DNA of 64,000 nt from Dysosmobacter welbionis (GCF_005121165.3 NZ_CP034413.3:1302001-1366000), one strand, 5' to 3'. Positions 8,534 to 18,267 are shown, counted from the stretch's first letter. Notes: generated from the letters alone by a model not told the origin. Made by a program: numbers and translations.

Positions 8534-10297
8534 ATGAAAGATTTGAGAGATGAACTGTTTCAAAAAATAGAACACAAAAAAATCACAGCATGTCTGTATA
8601 CAGACATGGACGGTGTTGTCTCCGGCATCTCCAGTGCTCTGAACGAAGCAGAACGTATAGGCCTCATTGTGGATTTTTCTGTCTCTGAGGGAACCGATGT
8701 GCTGGCTGGAGATCTGCTTATGCAGATCTCCGGCACACCCAAGCAAATTGCAGTTGCAGAGGATATGATCATCGGTCACATTTCTAAGTTTTCCGGCGTC
8801 GCAACAGCAGCAAAGGCTTTTGTTCAAAAGGCGGGCCATCATATGCGGATCGTTTGCGGTTCCTGGAAGAAAATGTCCTCCAACATAAAAAACGAACTGC
8901 GCACGGCCATAGAAACTGGTGGAGCGCATGTGCGTATATCAGACGATCCAATGGTCTATCTTGATAAGAATTATGTGGCTATGTTTGGCGGAATTCAAGC
9001 AAGTCTCACTGCTGCCGCACAGTTCAATGACCGCAAAAAGTGCATTCAGGTCAGAGGGCGTTTTGAGAATGGCGATATTGTTCGTGAAGCATGGACGGCA
9101 ATTACAGCCGGCGCGGATATCGTCTATGTGGACACCGGAAGAATTGATGATTTGAGGCGCATTACCCAGAGCCTCAAGCCCGTCCTTCAGGAGATGGAAG
9201 CAACCGCCGATTACCGGAAAGTCGAATTCGCTTTTGGCGGAGGCGTTCGCTACGGCGATCTGGATGCACTGAAAGAGGCCGGCGCGGATATTGTTGGCGT
9301 CGGACGAAGCATCGTAGATGCTCCCCTGATGGATCTGCGTCTGGAAGTAACGAAGGCAGAAGACCCTTTGTACGCCCACGGTGACTACGATTTGCTGGAT
9401 AAAAGCGAATTAAAAATCGAGGGCATTTTCTTGAACCAGACAAATCTGACGGAACTGGCAGTTGTTGTTGCAGAAGAAATCGGAATCAATGCCGAAGATG
9501 TATTGGTCATTGATGTTCGCGACGGCACAGTTGCGTTGGATATTCTGCAAAAGCGTCTGGATCCATCCAAGTTTATTGCCAAAGAAGAACGGATTCTTCG
9601 CCGCCTGCGTGATTTGAAGGGAATTACGCTTTCTGAAGAGGCCCACATCAGTTCCAATGGCATGTTGGGCTGGATCGTCGGCAATGATGCAGATATCGAA
9701 GAAGGCCTCCAGGCGATGGAAATGTCGCAGAGTCTGGTGACTCAAATCAAAGAAAGCATTTCCAACCGTGTGATCGTGTTCCCAACCGGAACTGAAGTGG
9801 AACGTGGAGAGATTGAAGACACCAACACCCCTCTTATCATGGGAAAATTCGCTGCGGCAGGCTTTTCGGTTGACAAGGGTGAAATTCTGAAAGACGATGT
9901 AGAGCTGTTTTCCCGGAAGCTGTGGCGTGCTGCAGAAAAGGGATACAGCGTTTCGATCACCACTGGCGGTGTCGGTGCTGAAAACAAGGACCACAGTGTA
10001 GAGGCGGTTCTGCGGCTGGATCCACAAGCTTGCACACCTTACATAGCGAAGTTCCAGGTTGGACATGGCCGCCACAGCAAAGACGGAATTCGCATAGCGG
10101 TCGGACAGTTAGGGTTAACAACCTTCATTGCCCTACCTGGCCCCAATGACGAGGTTTCCGTTTGTATTGACACGGTTGTACGGGGAATTTCCGAAGGTTG
10201 GAGTAAAGAGATTCTTGCAGGTGAACTGGCGAGAATTCTAAGGACCCGACTGAAGGAAAAGATTGGGGTTATGATGCATTATCATCATAATGCGTAA
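8534..10297 (+). CDS. NadC-like phosphoribosyltransferase fused to a MoCF (MoaB/CinA-like) domain
   Basis: ATG at 8534, 5 bp after the previous stop, is preferred over an upstream in-frame start inside that gene. Residues ~1-285 have the quinolinate/nicotinate phosphoribosyltransferase layout: FSGVATAAKAFVQKAG, AITAGADIVYVDTGRIDDLRRI and FAFGGGVRYGDLDALKEAGADIVGVGRSI. Residues ~430-580 resemble molybdopterin-binding MoCF domains (FPTGTEVERGEIEDTNTPLIMGKFAAAGF, then ITTGGVGAENKDHSVEAV). The middle ~140 residues were not recognised. Stand-alone homologues act in NAD synthesis and in molybdenum-cofactor or nicotinamide-nucleotide salvage. Found inside a catabolic operon, the fusion may make or modify a nucleotide-type cofactor for a pathway enzyme; that role is inference. 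Confidence 0.72.
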   Translation: MKDLRDELFQKIEHKKITACLYTDMDGVVSGISSALNEAERIGLIVDFSVSEGTDVLAGDLLMQISGTPKQIAVAEDMIIGHISKFSGVATAAKAFVQKAGHHMRIVCGSWKKMSSNIKNELRTAIETGGAHVRISDDPMVYLDKNYVAMFGGIQASLTAAAQFNDRKKCIQVRGRFENGDIVREAWTAITAGADIVYVDTGRIDDLRRITQSLKPVLQEMEATADYRKVEFAFGGGVRYGDLDALKEAGADIVGVGRSIVDAPLMDLRLEVTKAEDPLYAHGDYDLLDKSELKIEGIFLNQTNLTELAVVVAEEIGINAEDVLVIDVRDGTVALDILQKRLDPSKFIAKEERILRRLRDLKGITLSEEAHISSNGMLGWIVGNDADIEEGLQAMEMSQSLVTQIKESISNRVIVFPTGTEVERGEIEDTNTPLIMGKFAAAGFSVDKGEILKDDVELFSRKLWRAAEKGYSVSITTGGVGAENKDHSVEAVLRLDPQACTPYIAKFQVGHGRHSKDGIRIAVGQLGLTTFIALPGPNDEVSVCIDTVVRGISEGWSKEILAGELARILRTRLKEKIGVMMHYHHNA

Positions 10298-10346
10298 TTG
10301 ATATTGTATTGCAAATGTTCCAAAGGAAAAAGGAGGAGGAATTAAA

Positions 10347-12407
10347 TTGACCCATATCTACAGAGTAGCAAAAGTGGACAAGTCCAAGTGTGTCGGCTGT
10401 AAACGATGCGAGCGGCGTTGTCCCACAGGTGCCATCAAGGTAAAACCTGCGGGTGACTGTAAGTATGTTGCCCCCTGCCAAAACACCTGCCCTGCTGGCA
10501 TCAATGTTCCTGGCTACGTAGCCCTTGCGGGAAAGGGTGACTACGAAGGTGCATATCGTCTCATCCGCAGAGACAATCCTTTCCCTTCTGTTTGCGGCAG
10601 AGTCTGCACGCATCCTTGCGAGTCCGCCTGTAACCGCGGCGGTTACGATGATTCGGTGGCGATCCGCGATGTGAAGCGCTTCGTTGCGGATAAAGCATAT
10701 GACGGCAAGTTTGTAAAGGAGCCTGTATGGCCCAAGAACGGCAAGCGTGTCGCTATCATCGGTGCCGGTCCCAGCGGACTGACCTGCGGTTATTATCTGG
10801 CACTTACCGGCTATGAGGTTGATGTGTTTGAGTCTGAGAGCACTGCCGGCGGCGTGCTGCTGTTCGGTATTCCGGAATATCGCCTGCCCAAGGAAGTTCT
10901 GGCTCGAGATATCAAGGCCATTGAAGAGGCCGGTGTGAAGATTCATCTGAACACGAAGGTTGGCGAGGATGTCAAGTTTGAGGATCTGACCCGTGATTAT
11001 GACGCTGTCTACATTGCTACCGGCACCCAGTTCTGCAAAACCGCAGGTGTCATCGGCGAGGATAAGGCTGGTGTTTATCACGGTCTGGACTTCCTGAAAG
11101 AGATCAGCCACGGGAATGCCCCCAAAATCGGAAAGAACGTGGTGGTCGTTGGCGGCGGCAACACCGCAATCGATGTTTCCCGCACTGCTGTTCGTATGGG
11201 CGCCGAAAATGTGACCATTGTTTACAGACGCCGTGAGGGTGATATGCCCGCAGAGCGGCGCGAGGTCATTGAAGCTTTGGAAGAAGGCGTTCAGCTGCAG
11301 ACGCTGGTGTCTCCTGTCGAAATCGTTGGCGACGGCAAGGTCGAAAAGATCAAGTGTTCCCGTATGAAGATCGGTGAGCCCGACGAGCGCGGCCGCCTCA
11401 GCACCCACGCAATCGAGGGATCCGAATTTGAACTGGAAGCAGACACTGTTATCATGGCAGTCAGTCAGTACGCCGATTTCCCCTTCATCGATAAGGACGA
11501 AGTTGAGCTCACAGAGTTTGGCAAGCTGGTTCTGGATGAGGAGCGCATGACCACCCTGCCCGGCGTATTTGCCGGCGGTGATGTGAGCCGTGGTTCCGCC
11601 ACTGCTATTGAAGCCATTGCAGACGGTAAGCAGGCTGCAATTAACATCAATAACTATCTTAAGGCTCCCACCGGCATCAATCAGGGTGCGGAGATCGAAC
11701 TGCCTCCCAGAGAGGAATTTGGCTGGAGCAATGCGCTGGTCAGCAGAATGCACAATCTGCCCCGGGAAGAGCGCATTAAGAATAACAAAGAGGTCGCTTT
11801 GGGCCTTACTGAGGAGCAGGTCAAGACAGAGAGCCAGCGCTGCTACCGCTGCGTGGGTAAGGCAACCGTAGACGAAAGCATCTGCTATGACTGCGGTATG
11901 TGCTGGGAGTATTGCGACCAGGGTGCCATTACCATGGAGCCTCTGCCTGAGGGCAGAACGTTGCAGTATCCTCTGCCTGATACCATGGAGCGTGCTGAAG
12001 AAATTCTCGCTATCTGCCGAAAGGCACACTTGCTGCCCATGCAGATCATCTGCAAGTGCGGCCCTACCAACACGGAGGAAATCGTCAACGCTATTCTGGA
12101 TGGCGCACGCGACATGACAGATCTGACACTCAAGAGCGGTACCAGAGCTGGTTGCACGATGTATTGCGTTGGCCAGATCAGCCGACTTTTTGAGGCATGC
12201 GGACGTCCTCTGGAATCCCGCGAAGATGATAACTACCATCCTATCACCCAGACTCTGTGGGACTTCTCCGATGAAGCACTGGACTTTGACCCGATCTTCA
12301 AAATGAGAGAAATGCAGACCACTCTGTACAGCGACGAAGTGTTTAATGCGGCTGCAGATGCCTACAGAAAAGTGGTAAAGGAAAGGAGCGAGAAGAAAAA
12401 TGGCTAA
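10347..12407 (+). CDS. GltD-like NAD(P)/FAD oxidoreductase with several Fe-S domains
   Basis: TTG start at 10347 behind AGGAGGAGG; no closer ATG fits. The 686-aa protein opens with a ferredoxin motif (CVGCKRCERRCPTGAI), then the glutamate-synthase beta-subunit N-domain (PCQNTCPAGINVPGYV, CTHPCESACNR), FAD (IIGAGPSGLTCGYY) and NAD(P) (VVGGGNTAIDVSRTA) folds. A second ferredoxin-like motif follows near residue 515 (CYRCVGKATVDESICYDCGMC), then a BFD-like [2Fe-2S] region (ICKCG ... GCTMYC). It resembles anaerobic electron hubs that link NAD(P)H, ferredoxin and substrate reductases. It overlaps the next gene by 8 bp, so the two are translationally coupled. It probably supplies electrons to the operon's reductases. 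The exact partner is unknown. Confidence 0.85.
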   Translation: MTHIYRVAKVDKSKCVGCKRCERRCPTGAIKVKPAGDCKYVAPCQNTCPAGINVPGYVALAGKGDYEGAYRLIRRDNPFPSVCGRVCTHPCESACNRGGYDDSVAIRDVKRFVADKAYDGKFVKEPVWPKNGKRVAIIGAGPSGLTCGYYLALTGYEVDVFESESTAGGVLLFGIPEYRLPKEVLARDIKAIEEAGVKIHLNTKVGEDVKFEDLTRDYDAVYIATGTQFCKTAGVIGEDKAGVYHGLDFLKEISHGNAPKIGKNVVVVGGGNTAIDVSRTAVRMGAENVTIVYRRREGDMPAERREVIEALEEGVQLQTLVSPVEIVGDGKVEKIKCSRMKIGEPDERGRLSTHAIEGSEFELEADTVIMAVSQYADFPFIDKDEVELTEFGKLVLDEERMTTLPGVFAGGDVSRGSATAIEAIADGKQAAININNYLKAPTGINQGAEIELPPREEFGWSNALVSRMHNLPREERIKNNKEVALGLTEEQVKTESQRCYRCVGKATVDESICYDCGMCWEYCDQGAITMEPLPEGRTLQYPLPDTMERAEEILAICRKAHLLPMQIICKCGPTNTEEIVNAILDGARDMTDLTLKSGTRAGCTMYCVGQISRLFEACGRPLESREDDNYHPITQTLWDFSDEALDFDPIFKMREMQTTLYSDEVFNAAADAYRKVVKERSEKKNG

Positions 12408-13818
12408 TGCAAAAATGTACCCTGCCAGAGTAACGCCCAAGTGTATGCCTTCCGTGTATGGCAATACCCCTGCTATGCGTGGATATGAACTGCCGGGCAT
12501 GGTCTCTGTCAATGTGCGCGACTTATTTCCCAACATGCCTGAGGCCATTTACGAAGGTGATGACAGCGATCCCAAACTGGTTGAACTGGCTACCCGTAAG
12601 GCTCTTGAAAATGTCGACATGTCCAAAATCCATCATGATGACACCGTCAACCTGATTGGCTGCGAGCACGGTTTCTACATCTTTGGCGGCAGACCCTATA
12701 TCCAGATGCTGAAAACCATCAAGAAGGTCGTGGAAGAGCGGACCGGCAACTACAATGTTCGCCTCAGATGCGTGATGTACCGCACCCCCATGGAAGGCAA
12801 AGAAGTTGTCGAATACTACAATCTGATGGAGGAATTTGAGGGCAACGTCGAGTATGTAGCTGCATATGACAAGGCAGTCCCCATCAAGACCAGAGTTGGT
12901 ACGGTTTACGGCCTGGAGAAGTGCTACGATGCCGACAAGATGATTTTTGCGGCCTACGACGACCCCCGCGAGGTCTACTGCAGTATGTATTACCGCCGCG
13001 TATTCAAGGCATTTACCATGGATATGGCCCGCTTTGAGACCCGCAACTTGTATCATCATGCTTTCGGTACCGCTATCGGCCATGGTCCTATTTCCAATAT
13101 TGTCCCCACCGCGATCTATGACTCTGACTACGTTCAGAGCAAGTGGGTGTTTGGCACTATTTTGCGGACAACGCCCGCTGGTGTTTCCGGCATTGATGCA
13201 GATAATAACCTGTATGCCATCGATGACCGCATGATGATCGAAAATCTGAAATGGTATCCTTACATGCATCAGCTGCTGATCTCCCTCAAGGATTACTCCA
13301 TTGTTTGCGACGGCTCCCGGTGGCCCTACTATACCGCTGCTGCCGGTATCATCGCCGGTGTCAATACTGCTGGCTGGCAGGACCACTACGATATTGATAA
13401 GCGATTCAGCGCGCTGGATCTCAGAGCGCTGCCCACCAATGAAGGCTTGAAGGCCATTGTGTATAACCAGACCTGGGTTGGTATCAATGTTACCTGGCCG
13501 ATGACCCTTCCTACCATTTTTGTGGGCAAGGATCAGCTGGACATGTGGATTGAGGACCCCAACAACAGAGGTATCGAAAACTGGAAGTATACCATGCTGG
13601 AAGACACCTTGCCTGATGCAATCAAGAAGGCAGCAGAGATTGCCGGCTCCGATAAGGTCGTCCTCTACGATGGCAGCTTCGGCTTCCTGAATTGCTCTCG
13701 TTCTGCAGCAGAGGAACTCTTCGAAAACGCCCCCAAGATCCGCAAGTGGGTGGATGAAGAGCTGTATCCCAAGTACATGAAACAGCGTGGTCTTGAGATT
13801 CCCGATTATATGAAGTGA
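12400..13818 (+). CDS. Conserved protein of unknown family, 472 aa, in catabolic operon
   Basis: ATG at 12400 overlaps the previous stop and has GGAGCGAG upstream. I do not recognise the family. The protein is soluble-looking, with no signal peptide or membrane segment, few Cys (IGCEHGF, FLNCSRS) and many aromatic residues, ending KQRGLEIPDYMK. The stretch from LIGCEHGFYIFGGRPYIQMLK to a TPMEGKEVVEYYN segment faintly recalls the substrate domain of DUF2088/lactate-racemase-like proteins, but I cannot confirm that. Tight coupling to the Fe-S flavoprotein suggests they act on the same substrate, and it is a strong candidate for the pathway's unassigned catalyst. A stem-loop at 13839-13873 follows. 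Confidence 0.7.
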   Translation: MANAKMYPARVTPKCMPSVYGNTPAMRGYELPGMVSVNVRDLFPNMPEAIYEGDDSDPKLVELATRKALENVDMSKIHHDDTVNLIGCEHGFYIFGGRPYIQMLKTIKKVVEERTGNYNVRLRCVMYRTPMEGKEVVEYYNLMEEFEGNVEYVAAYDKAVPIKTRVGTVYGLEKCYDADKMIFAAYDDPREVYCSMYYRRVFKAFTMDMARFETRNLYHHAFGTAIGHGPISNIVPTAIYDSDYVQSKWVFGTILRTTPAGVSGIDADNNLYAIDDRMMIENLKWYPYMHQLLISLKDYSIVCDGSRWPYYTAAAGIIAGVNTAGWQDHYDIDKRFSALDLRALPTNEGLKAIVYNQTWVGINVTWPMTLPTIFVGKDQLDMWIEDPNNRGIENWKYTMLEDTLPDAIKKAAEIAGSDKVVLYDGSFGFLNCSRSAAEELFENAPKIRKWVDEELYPKYMKQRGLEIPDYMK

Positions 13819-13838
13819 TTCTTGCAAGTTTCAAGCAA

Positions 13839-13873
13839 CCAGCAGGCACTCTACTATGGAGAGTGCCTGCTGG
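13839..13873 (+). terminator. Strong intercistronic stem-loop
   Basis: Perfect 14-bp arms (13839-13852 and 13860-13873) begin 20 bp after the stop codon of the 472-aa gene. No T-run follows, so it may stabilise or process the mRNA rather than end it; the carrier gene starts 55 bp later. Confidence 0.65.
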
Positions 13874-13927
13874 GAAAAGTAAATGAACCAAAGAGAATTC
13901 ACGTTCATAAATAAAGGAGCTTCGTGT

Positions 13928-15325
13928 ATGACTTGTTTTGAAAGAGCCCCCGCTAATAAGAAGCGCCTGACCCTGATTGCTGTCTTCGTAATGCTGTTTG
14001 CTTCTGTGCTCCAGTCCGGTACTGACTCTGTGATTCTGGCGCTGGCAGCCGCAGAGATCGGTGGCACCGAATACTATGCTTTGGCAAAATCCTTTTCATC
14101 CGTGTCTGCGGCTGTCCTGATGCCTATGTTTGCCTATTTGGGCGCAAAGGATCCTTCTCGCAAGAGAAGCCTGTTTATTTGGTCTGCTTTAGCCGGTGCG
14201 GTTTGCATCTTCCTTCGTGCAATTGCGACGCATATGGCAATTATTGTGGCAGCTGGCATTCTGCACGGTATGTTTTCTTCCGGTCTCTATGTCATTGGCT
14301 ATTCTATCATCCGAGATATTTATGACCAAAAGACTGCAGCAAAGTATCTGGGCTTTGTCGTTACCATGAACAGCCTGGGCACTTTGATCGGCCCTATTGT
14401 TTCCGGTGTTATGATTGATATGCTGGGTTGGAGAATTGTTTGCCATATCATCTGGATCATTGCTCTGGTCAGCGCATTGCTCGGCATGGCCGGCGTGAAG
14501 GTCACCAAGGAAGATGCTGCGGAATTGGCTGTTGAAACGGGTTCCTTTGATCTTAGCGGTACGATTTCTCTGAGCGTTTTCCTGGGTGCGATCAGCCTCT
14601 TCCTGGCACTGGGCTCCTCTCTGATTCCCTTTGGCAGCACCACCAGCAATATCCTTTTGGTTGTAAGCCTGGTTGGTCTGGTTGGGCTGATTCTCACCAT
14701 TCGTAAGAAGGGTAACAATTGCATCATCCCTGTGCCGGTGTTGAAGGATCGGAATACCCTGATTCTGACGATCAATAGTTTCTTGATGAATTTCTCTCTG
14801 ATTGCCATTTTCTTCTTTATTCCTTCTTACATCCTTTATGTGCTGAATGGTTCCGCTACGCAGTCCGGCCTGACCACTACACTGCTCTCTATTCCCGGCC
14901 TGTTCATGGGGCCCATTTACTCCAGAATGATTGCCAATAAGGGCAGTGCAAGGGGTGTTCTGACAATTGGCATGATTCTTCGCGTTGTGGTTCATGCCGC
15001 ATTCATCTTCATCCTCAGTCCCAGTACCGACCTGATGGTGATCTATGCGCTGATGATTATCGCCGGGTTCTACCAGAGCGCCCATGTTTGTACGATGACC
15101 ACTGCGCCGCAGATCCAGCTTGCAGCGGACAAGCGCACTTATGGCAATGCGATGATCCAAGTAACCATGGCACTGGGTTCCTCCATCGGCTCTGCAGTTT
15201 ACTCCATGGTGATTGCTGCCAAGGGTATTGTGGATGGCTTGAAGGTTGCCTTTGTGATTGCCATGGTCGCTGCGATCATCGTGCTGGTCATTTCTCAGTT
15301 CCTGGTCAAGAATGAGGAAAACTGA
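13928..15325 (+). CDS. MFS transporter
   Basis: ATG at 13928, behind AAAGGAG, is preferred over 13883. The 465-aa integral membrane protein has about 12 hydrophobic spans and a mid-sequence cytoplasmic loop after KVTKEDAAELAVETGS. Conserved features include a charged loop KDPSRKRS after the second span and GTLIGPIVSGVMIDMLGWR around spans 5-6. The profile fits major facilitator drug/metabolite carriers. In the operon it probably takes up the substrate or exports the product, much as BaiG does in bai operons, although that parallel is only positional. It is separated from the upstream gene by the hairpin at 13839 and from the next gene by a further hairpin, so it may have a separate expression level. 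Confidence 0.85.
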   Translation: MTCFERAPANKKRLTLIAVFVMLFASVLQSGTDSVILALAAAEIGGTEYYALAKSFSSVSAAVLMPMFAYLGAKDPSRKRSLFIWSALAGAVCIFLRAIATHMAIIVAAGILHGMFSSGLYVIGYSIIRDIYDQKTAAKYLGFVVTMNSLGTLIGPIVSGVMIDMLGWRIVCHIIWIIALVSALLGMAGVKVTKEDAAELAVETGSFDLSGTISLSVFLGAISLFLALGSSLIPFGSTTSNILLVVSLVGLVGLILTIRKKGNNCIIPVPVLKDRNTLILTINSFLMNFSLIAIFFFIPSYILYVLNGSATQSGLTTTLLSIPGLFMGPIYSRMIANKGSARGVLTIGMILRVVVHAAFIFILSPSTDLMVIYALMIIAGFYQSAHVCTMTTAPQIQLAADKRTYGNAMIQVTMALGSSIGSAVYSMVIAAKGIVDGLKVAFVIAMVAAIIVLVISQFLVKNEEN

Positions 15326-15419
15326 TTAAAGACACTTAAGCTGGTGGCATATCATCCCGGTTGAGAGACAAGTGTATACTTGGTTCCCATCTGTTTGATG
15401 GCACGGTATGCCACGCAGG

Positions 15420-15456
15420 CACAAAGGCTCTGTTTCATATGTGCAGGGCCTTTGTG
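15420..15456 (+). terminator. Stem-loop between MFS and alcohol dehydrogenase genes
   Basis: Arms 15420-15432 and 15444-15456 (one G-U pair) are followed by a weak T-rich tail. An 8-bp inverted pair GTGGCATA ... TATGCCAC also spans ~15342-15414. The 190-bp spacer is otherwise non-coding. Confidence 0.55.
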
Positions 15457-15514
15457 TCGTATTCCCCAATCCTCAGCTGAACGAAACAATATTTGTATTA
15501 AAGGAGAATTGAAT

Positions 15515-16669
15515 ATGAGTATTTGGAATTTAAATGTGAACTGTGGAATTACATTTGGAGAAGACTCTCGCTTGACAGTTGGGGAAAAGTTGAAAAGCTA
15601 CGGAGCCACCACCGCGCTGCTTCTCTACGATATGGCCATGGATCAGTTTGGCTATCAAAGAGAGATCGAAAAAGTTATCAATGACGCTAATATCAAAGTA
15701 GTTTGTTATCAGGTTGAGGAAGGTGAACCCACCGCCCAGAAGTCTGACCGGGCTTATGATTTCGCAAAGGACAAGTCTGTTGATGCAATCGTCGCCATCG
15801 GCGGGGGCAGCACCATGGACACCGGCAAAATGGTGGGAAAACTCTTGGCGAACGGCGGTAAGACGCGGGATTATCAGAATAATCCATGCATTGGAAACAC
15901 TGTATTTCGTCCGCTCATTGCACTTCCGTCCACTGCCGGTACCGGAGCTGAGTTGACGCCCTACCTGACCTGTGCAACAGAAGACGGGAAAAAAGGCGGT
16001 GTTGCCAATACGCCTGTTACCTGTGCGATCGTCGACCCTGTGTTGACTTATAAGCTACCCCCCGTCGTTACGGCCAACACCGGTATTGATGCACTGTGCC
16101 ACGCTTCAGAGGTGCTGTGCAACTGTACCAGTATACCGAATCCTTTTGCAGACCTTGTTTGTATGGAGGTCATCCGCACCATATTCAAATGGTTGCCAAT
16201 TGCCTATCAGGACGGCTCCAATAAGGAAGCCCGTAAGTGGATGTCCTATGCGGCAACGATGGGTGGTTTCGCACTTTGCCTGCGCATGATCTCGTTTGGC
16301 CACCCAATCGCTAACCAGATTTCCAACACGTTCCATACCCCTCATGGCGCTGGATGCAGCATTGGCATGACTGCTTTCGTACACTACAATGTTACTGAGA
16401 ATCCCGAATGGATCCGGCTGAACGCAGAGTGTCTTGGCATCCAGCAGGATGGCCTTTCCTATGATGAAGTTGCCGTTCAGGTCGTGAAGGCTTACGACGA
16501 TCTGCGCAAACTGTGCGGCATGAAGAACATCAAGGAATTAGGTGCAGAAGAGTCCTACGTTGATGAAATCATCGAAAACCTGAAAGCTGACAAAAACCTG
16601 GCTTATAATCCCTGTCCGCCGAAGATGGATGTTTTGCAGAAAGTTCTTCATGAAATCTACGCATTATAA
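15515..16669 (+). CDS. Iron-containing alcohol dehydrogenase
   Basis: ATG at 15515 follows AAAGGAGA; an upstream in-frame extension to 15380 lies in the spacer hairpin and is rejected. The 384-aa length is typical of group III alcohol dehydrogenases. Seen: the nucleotide loop AIGGGSTMDTGKMVGKL (~residue 90), LPSTAGTGAELTPY, and the metal ligands Asp and His in NTGIDALCHASEVLC and the His pair in FGHPIANQISNTFHTPHGAG. It interconverts an alcohol and an aldehyde or ketone with NAD(P)H. With the acylating aldehyde dehydrogenase at 4966 it could complete an acyl-CoA to alcohol route, disposing of reducing power or, in reverse, using an alcohol. Confidence 0.92.
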   Translation: MSIWNLNVNCGITFGEDSRLTVGEKLKSYGATTALLLYDMAMDQFGYQREIEKVINDANIKVVCYQVEEGEPTAQKSDRAYDFAKDKSVDAIVAIGGGSTMDTGKMVGKLLANGGKTRDYQNNPCIGNTVFRPLIALPSTAGTGAELTPYLTCATEDGKKGGVANTPVTCAIVDPVLTYKLPPVVTANTGIDALCHASEVLCNCTSIPNPFADLVCMEVIRTIFKWLPIAYQDGSNKEARKWMSYAATMGGFALCLRMISFGHPIANQISNTFHTPHGAGCSIGMTAFVHYNVTENPEWIRLNAECLGIQQDGLSYDEVAVQVVKAYDDLRKLCGMKNIKELGAEESYVDEIIENLKADKNLAYNPCPPKMDVLQKVLHEIYAL

Positions 16670-16755
16670 AATGAATGCTGACAGGTAAAAGCACAATAAA
16701 AGCAGAACACTGGAAGCTCTTTTCTTAGAAACATTTTTTAATCAGGGTGGAGTGT

Positions 16756-18177
16756 ATGGAAAACAAACAGCAAGAACACACTTATGAATCCTCCAATGTA
16801 ATGCCGTCTCTTGGTGAACGGATCAGTTATGGTGTTGCAGATTTTGGATATGCTTCCGCTTATATGTGGGTCAGCTCGTTCATGACCATCTTTTTTACCG
16901 ATTATGTCGGTGTTCCAGCTGCGTCTGTTTCGGCATTGCTGTTGGTGGTGCGCATTTTTGATGCAATTAATGATCCAATCATTGGTTCCATTGCAGATCG
17001 TACTAAGTCGAAATACGGACGTTATAGACCATGGGTTGCCGTTGGCGGAACAGTCATGTGTCTTATGATTGCACTGATGTTTGCCGTGCAGCCGACCTGG
17101 TCTATGGGTGTTAAAATTGCCTGGATGTGGATCGTTTACATTGTGGTCACTGTAGCAGCTACCTGCTATGCTATGCCTTTTAATGCCCTTGGTGGCGTTA
17201 TTACATCAAATGACGAAGGGCGCGTTAAACTGTCAAATACCCGAATGGTGTGTTCTAGCCTAGGTTCAAACTTTACCAACCTGATTGCTGCAACGCTAAT
17301 TCTTCTGTTATCTGGTACAAACCGGACCAGCAATACCGCTCAGGGTTATTTTGGAGCTGCGGTATGCAGTGTTGTGATCAGTCTTCCGTTTATCCTCTGG
17401 AGTGCGGTCAAGTCCAAGGAACGCGTGCAACCGCCACCTCAGCAAATGGAAAAGAAAAGCAAAATTTCTCTAGGACTTCAGATGAAGTGCTTGTTGGGGA
17501 ATAAATATGCACTGGGGTGTATGTTCGGTCAGTTTGTAGCCGGTTTTTATACCTACGGCCGATACACAATTATGGCTTACTACTTCACCTATTATGAAGG
17601 TGATTTTAACCTGTATTCCATAACCGGCATCATCGGCTTGTTTACCGGCATTGCTGGTTCTGGACTACTCGGCCCTTGGCTGTACAAAGTCATTCAGCAT
17701 AAGGGCAGAGCTGTGGGTACCGCATTTGGCCTCTCCGGTATTCTCTCCATCCCTATGTTCTGGCTTTCTGCAAAAGGTGTCCTGTTCTGGGTCTTCTACG
17801 CTGTTTCCACAGCACTTGGTACTGCGGCATTTGGCCTGCGGTATGGCTGTGACGGCGATAACGCTGACTATGCCGAGTATAAGTACGGTATCCGTGTGGA
17901 TGGGTTTCTTTCCGCCTTTATCTCTATGATGCTGAAGGCTGGCGGTGCCGTAGGTCCTGCTGTGTTGCTGGTTTGGCTGGATTCCCTGGGCTATGTAGCT
18001 AATCAGGCTCAGAATGCCAGTGTACTCAATGCGCTGAATATGGGTATTTCTTTCATCCCTGCAGTCTTGCTTCTCCTTGTTGCATTAAACTTTCTGATTT
18101 TTTATGATATGGACAGCAAAAAGCATGCGGAAATTGTGAAAGAATTGGAATGTCGGCGAGGAACTGAAAGCAAATAA
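16756..18177 (+). CDS. GPH-family (MelB/GusB-like) cation symporter
   Basis: ATG at 16756 lies ~5 bases after AGGGTGG; an alternative GTG is at 16747. The 473-aa, 12-span protein carries the family signature region DAINDPIIGSIADRTKSKYGRYRPWV after the second span, and GLRYGCDGDNADYAEYKYGIRVDG in the C-terminal half, both characteristic of glycoside-pentoside-hexuronide symporters. These co-transport sugars, glycosides or glucuronides with Na+ or H+. In this operon it is the second transporter beside the MFS protein, which suggests separate uptake of substrate and release of product, or that the natural substrate is a conjugate. The gene is followed after 90 bp by the SDR gene. Confidence 0.88.
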   Translation: MENKQQEHTYESSNVMPSLGERISYGVADFGYASAYMWVSSFMTIFFTDYVGVPAASVSALLLVVRIFDAINDPIIGSIADRTKSKYGRYRPWVAVGGTVMCLMIALMFAVQPTWSMGVKIAWMWIVYIVVTVAATCYAMPFNALGGVITSNDEGRVKLSNTRMVCSSLGSNFTNLIAATLILLLSGTNRTSNTAQGYFGAAVCSVVISLPFILWSAVKSKERVQPPPQQMEKKSKISLGLQMKCLLGNKYALGCMFGQFVAGFYTYGRYTIMAYYFTYYEGDFNLYSITGIIGLFTGIAGSGLLGPWLYKVIQHKGRAVGTAFGLSGILSIPMFWLSAKGVLFWVFYAVSTALGTAAFGLRYGCDGDNADYAEYKYGIRVDGFLSAFISMMLKAGGAVGPAVLLVWLDSLGYVANQAQNASVLNALNMGISFIPAVLLLLVALNFLIFYDMDSKKHAEIVKELECRRGTESK

Positions 18178-18267
18178 CATATAAAAGCATTTTGTTTCAC
18201 CAGATTTTCATGAGAAAAGATTGCAAATTCGAATACTATACAAATTAAATGGATCGAGGTAAATCAG

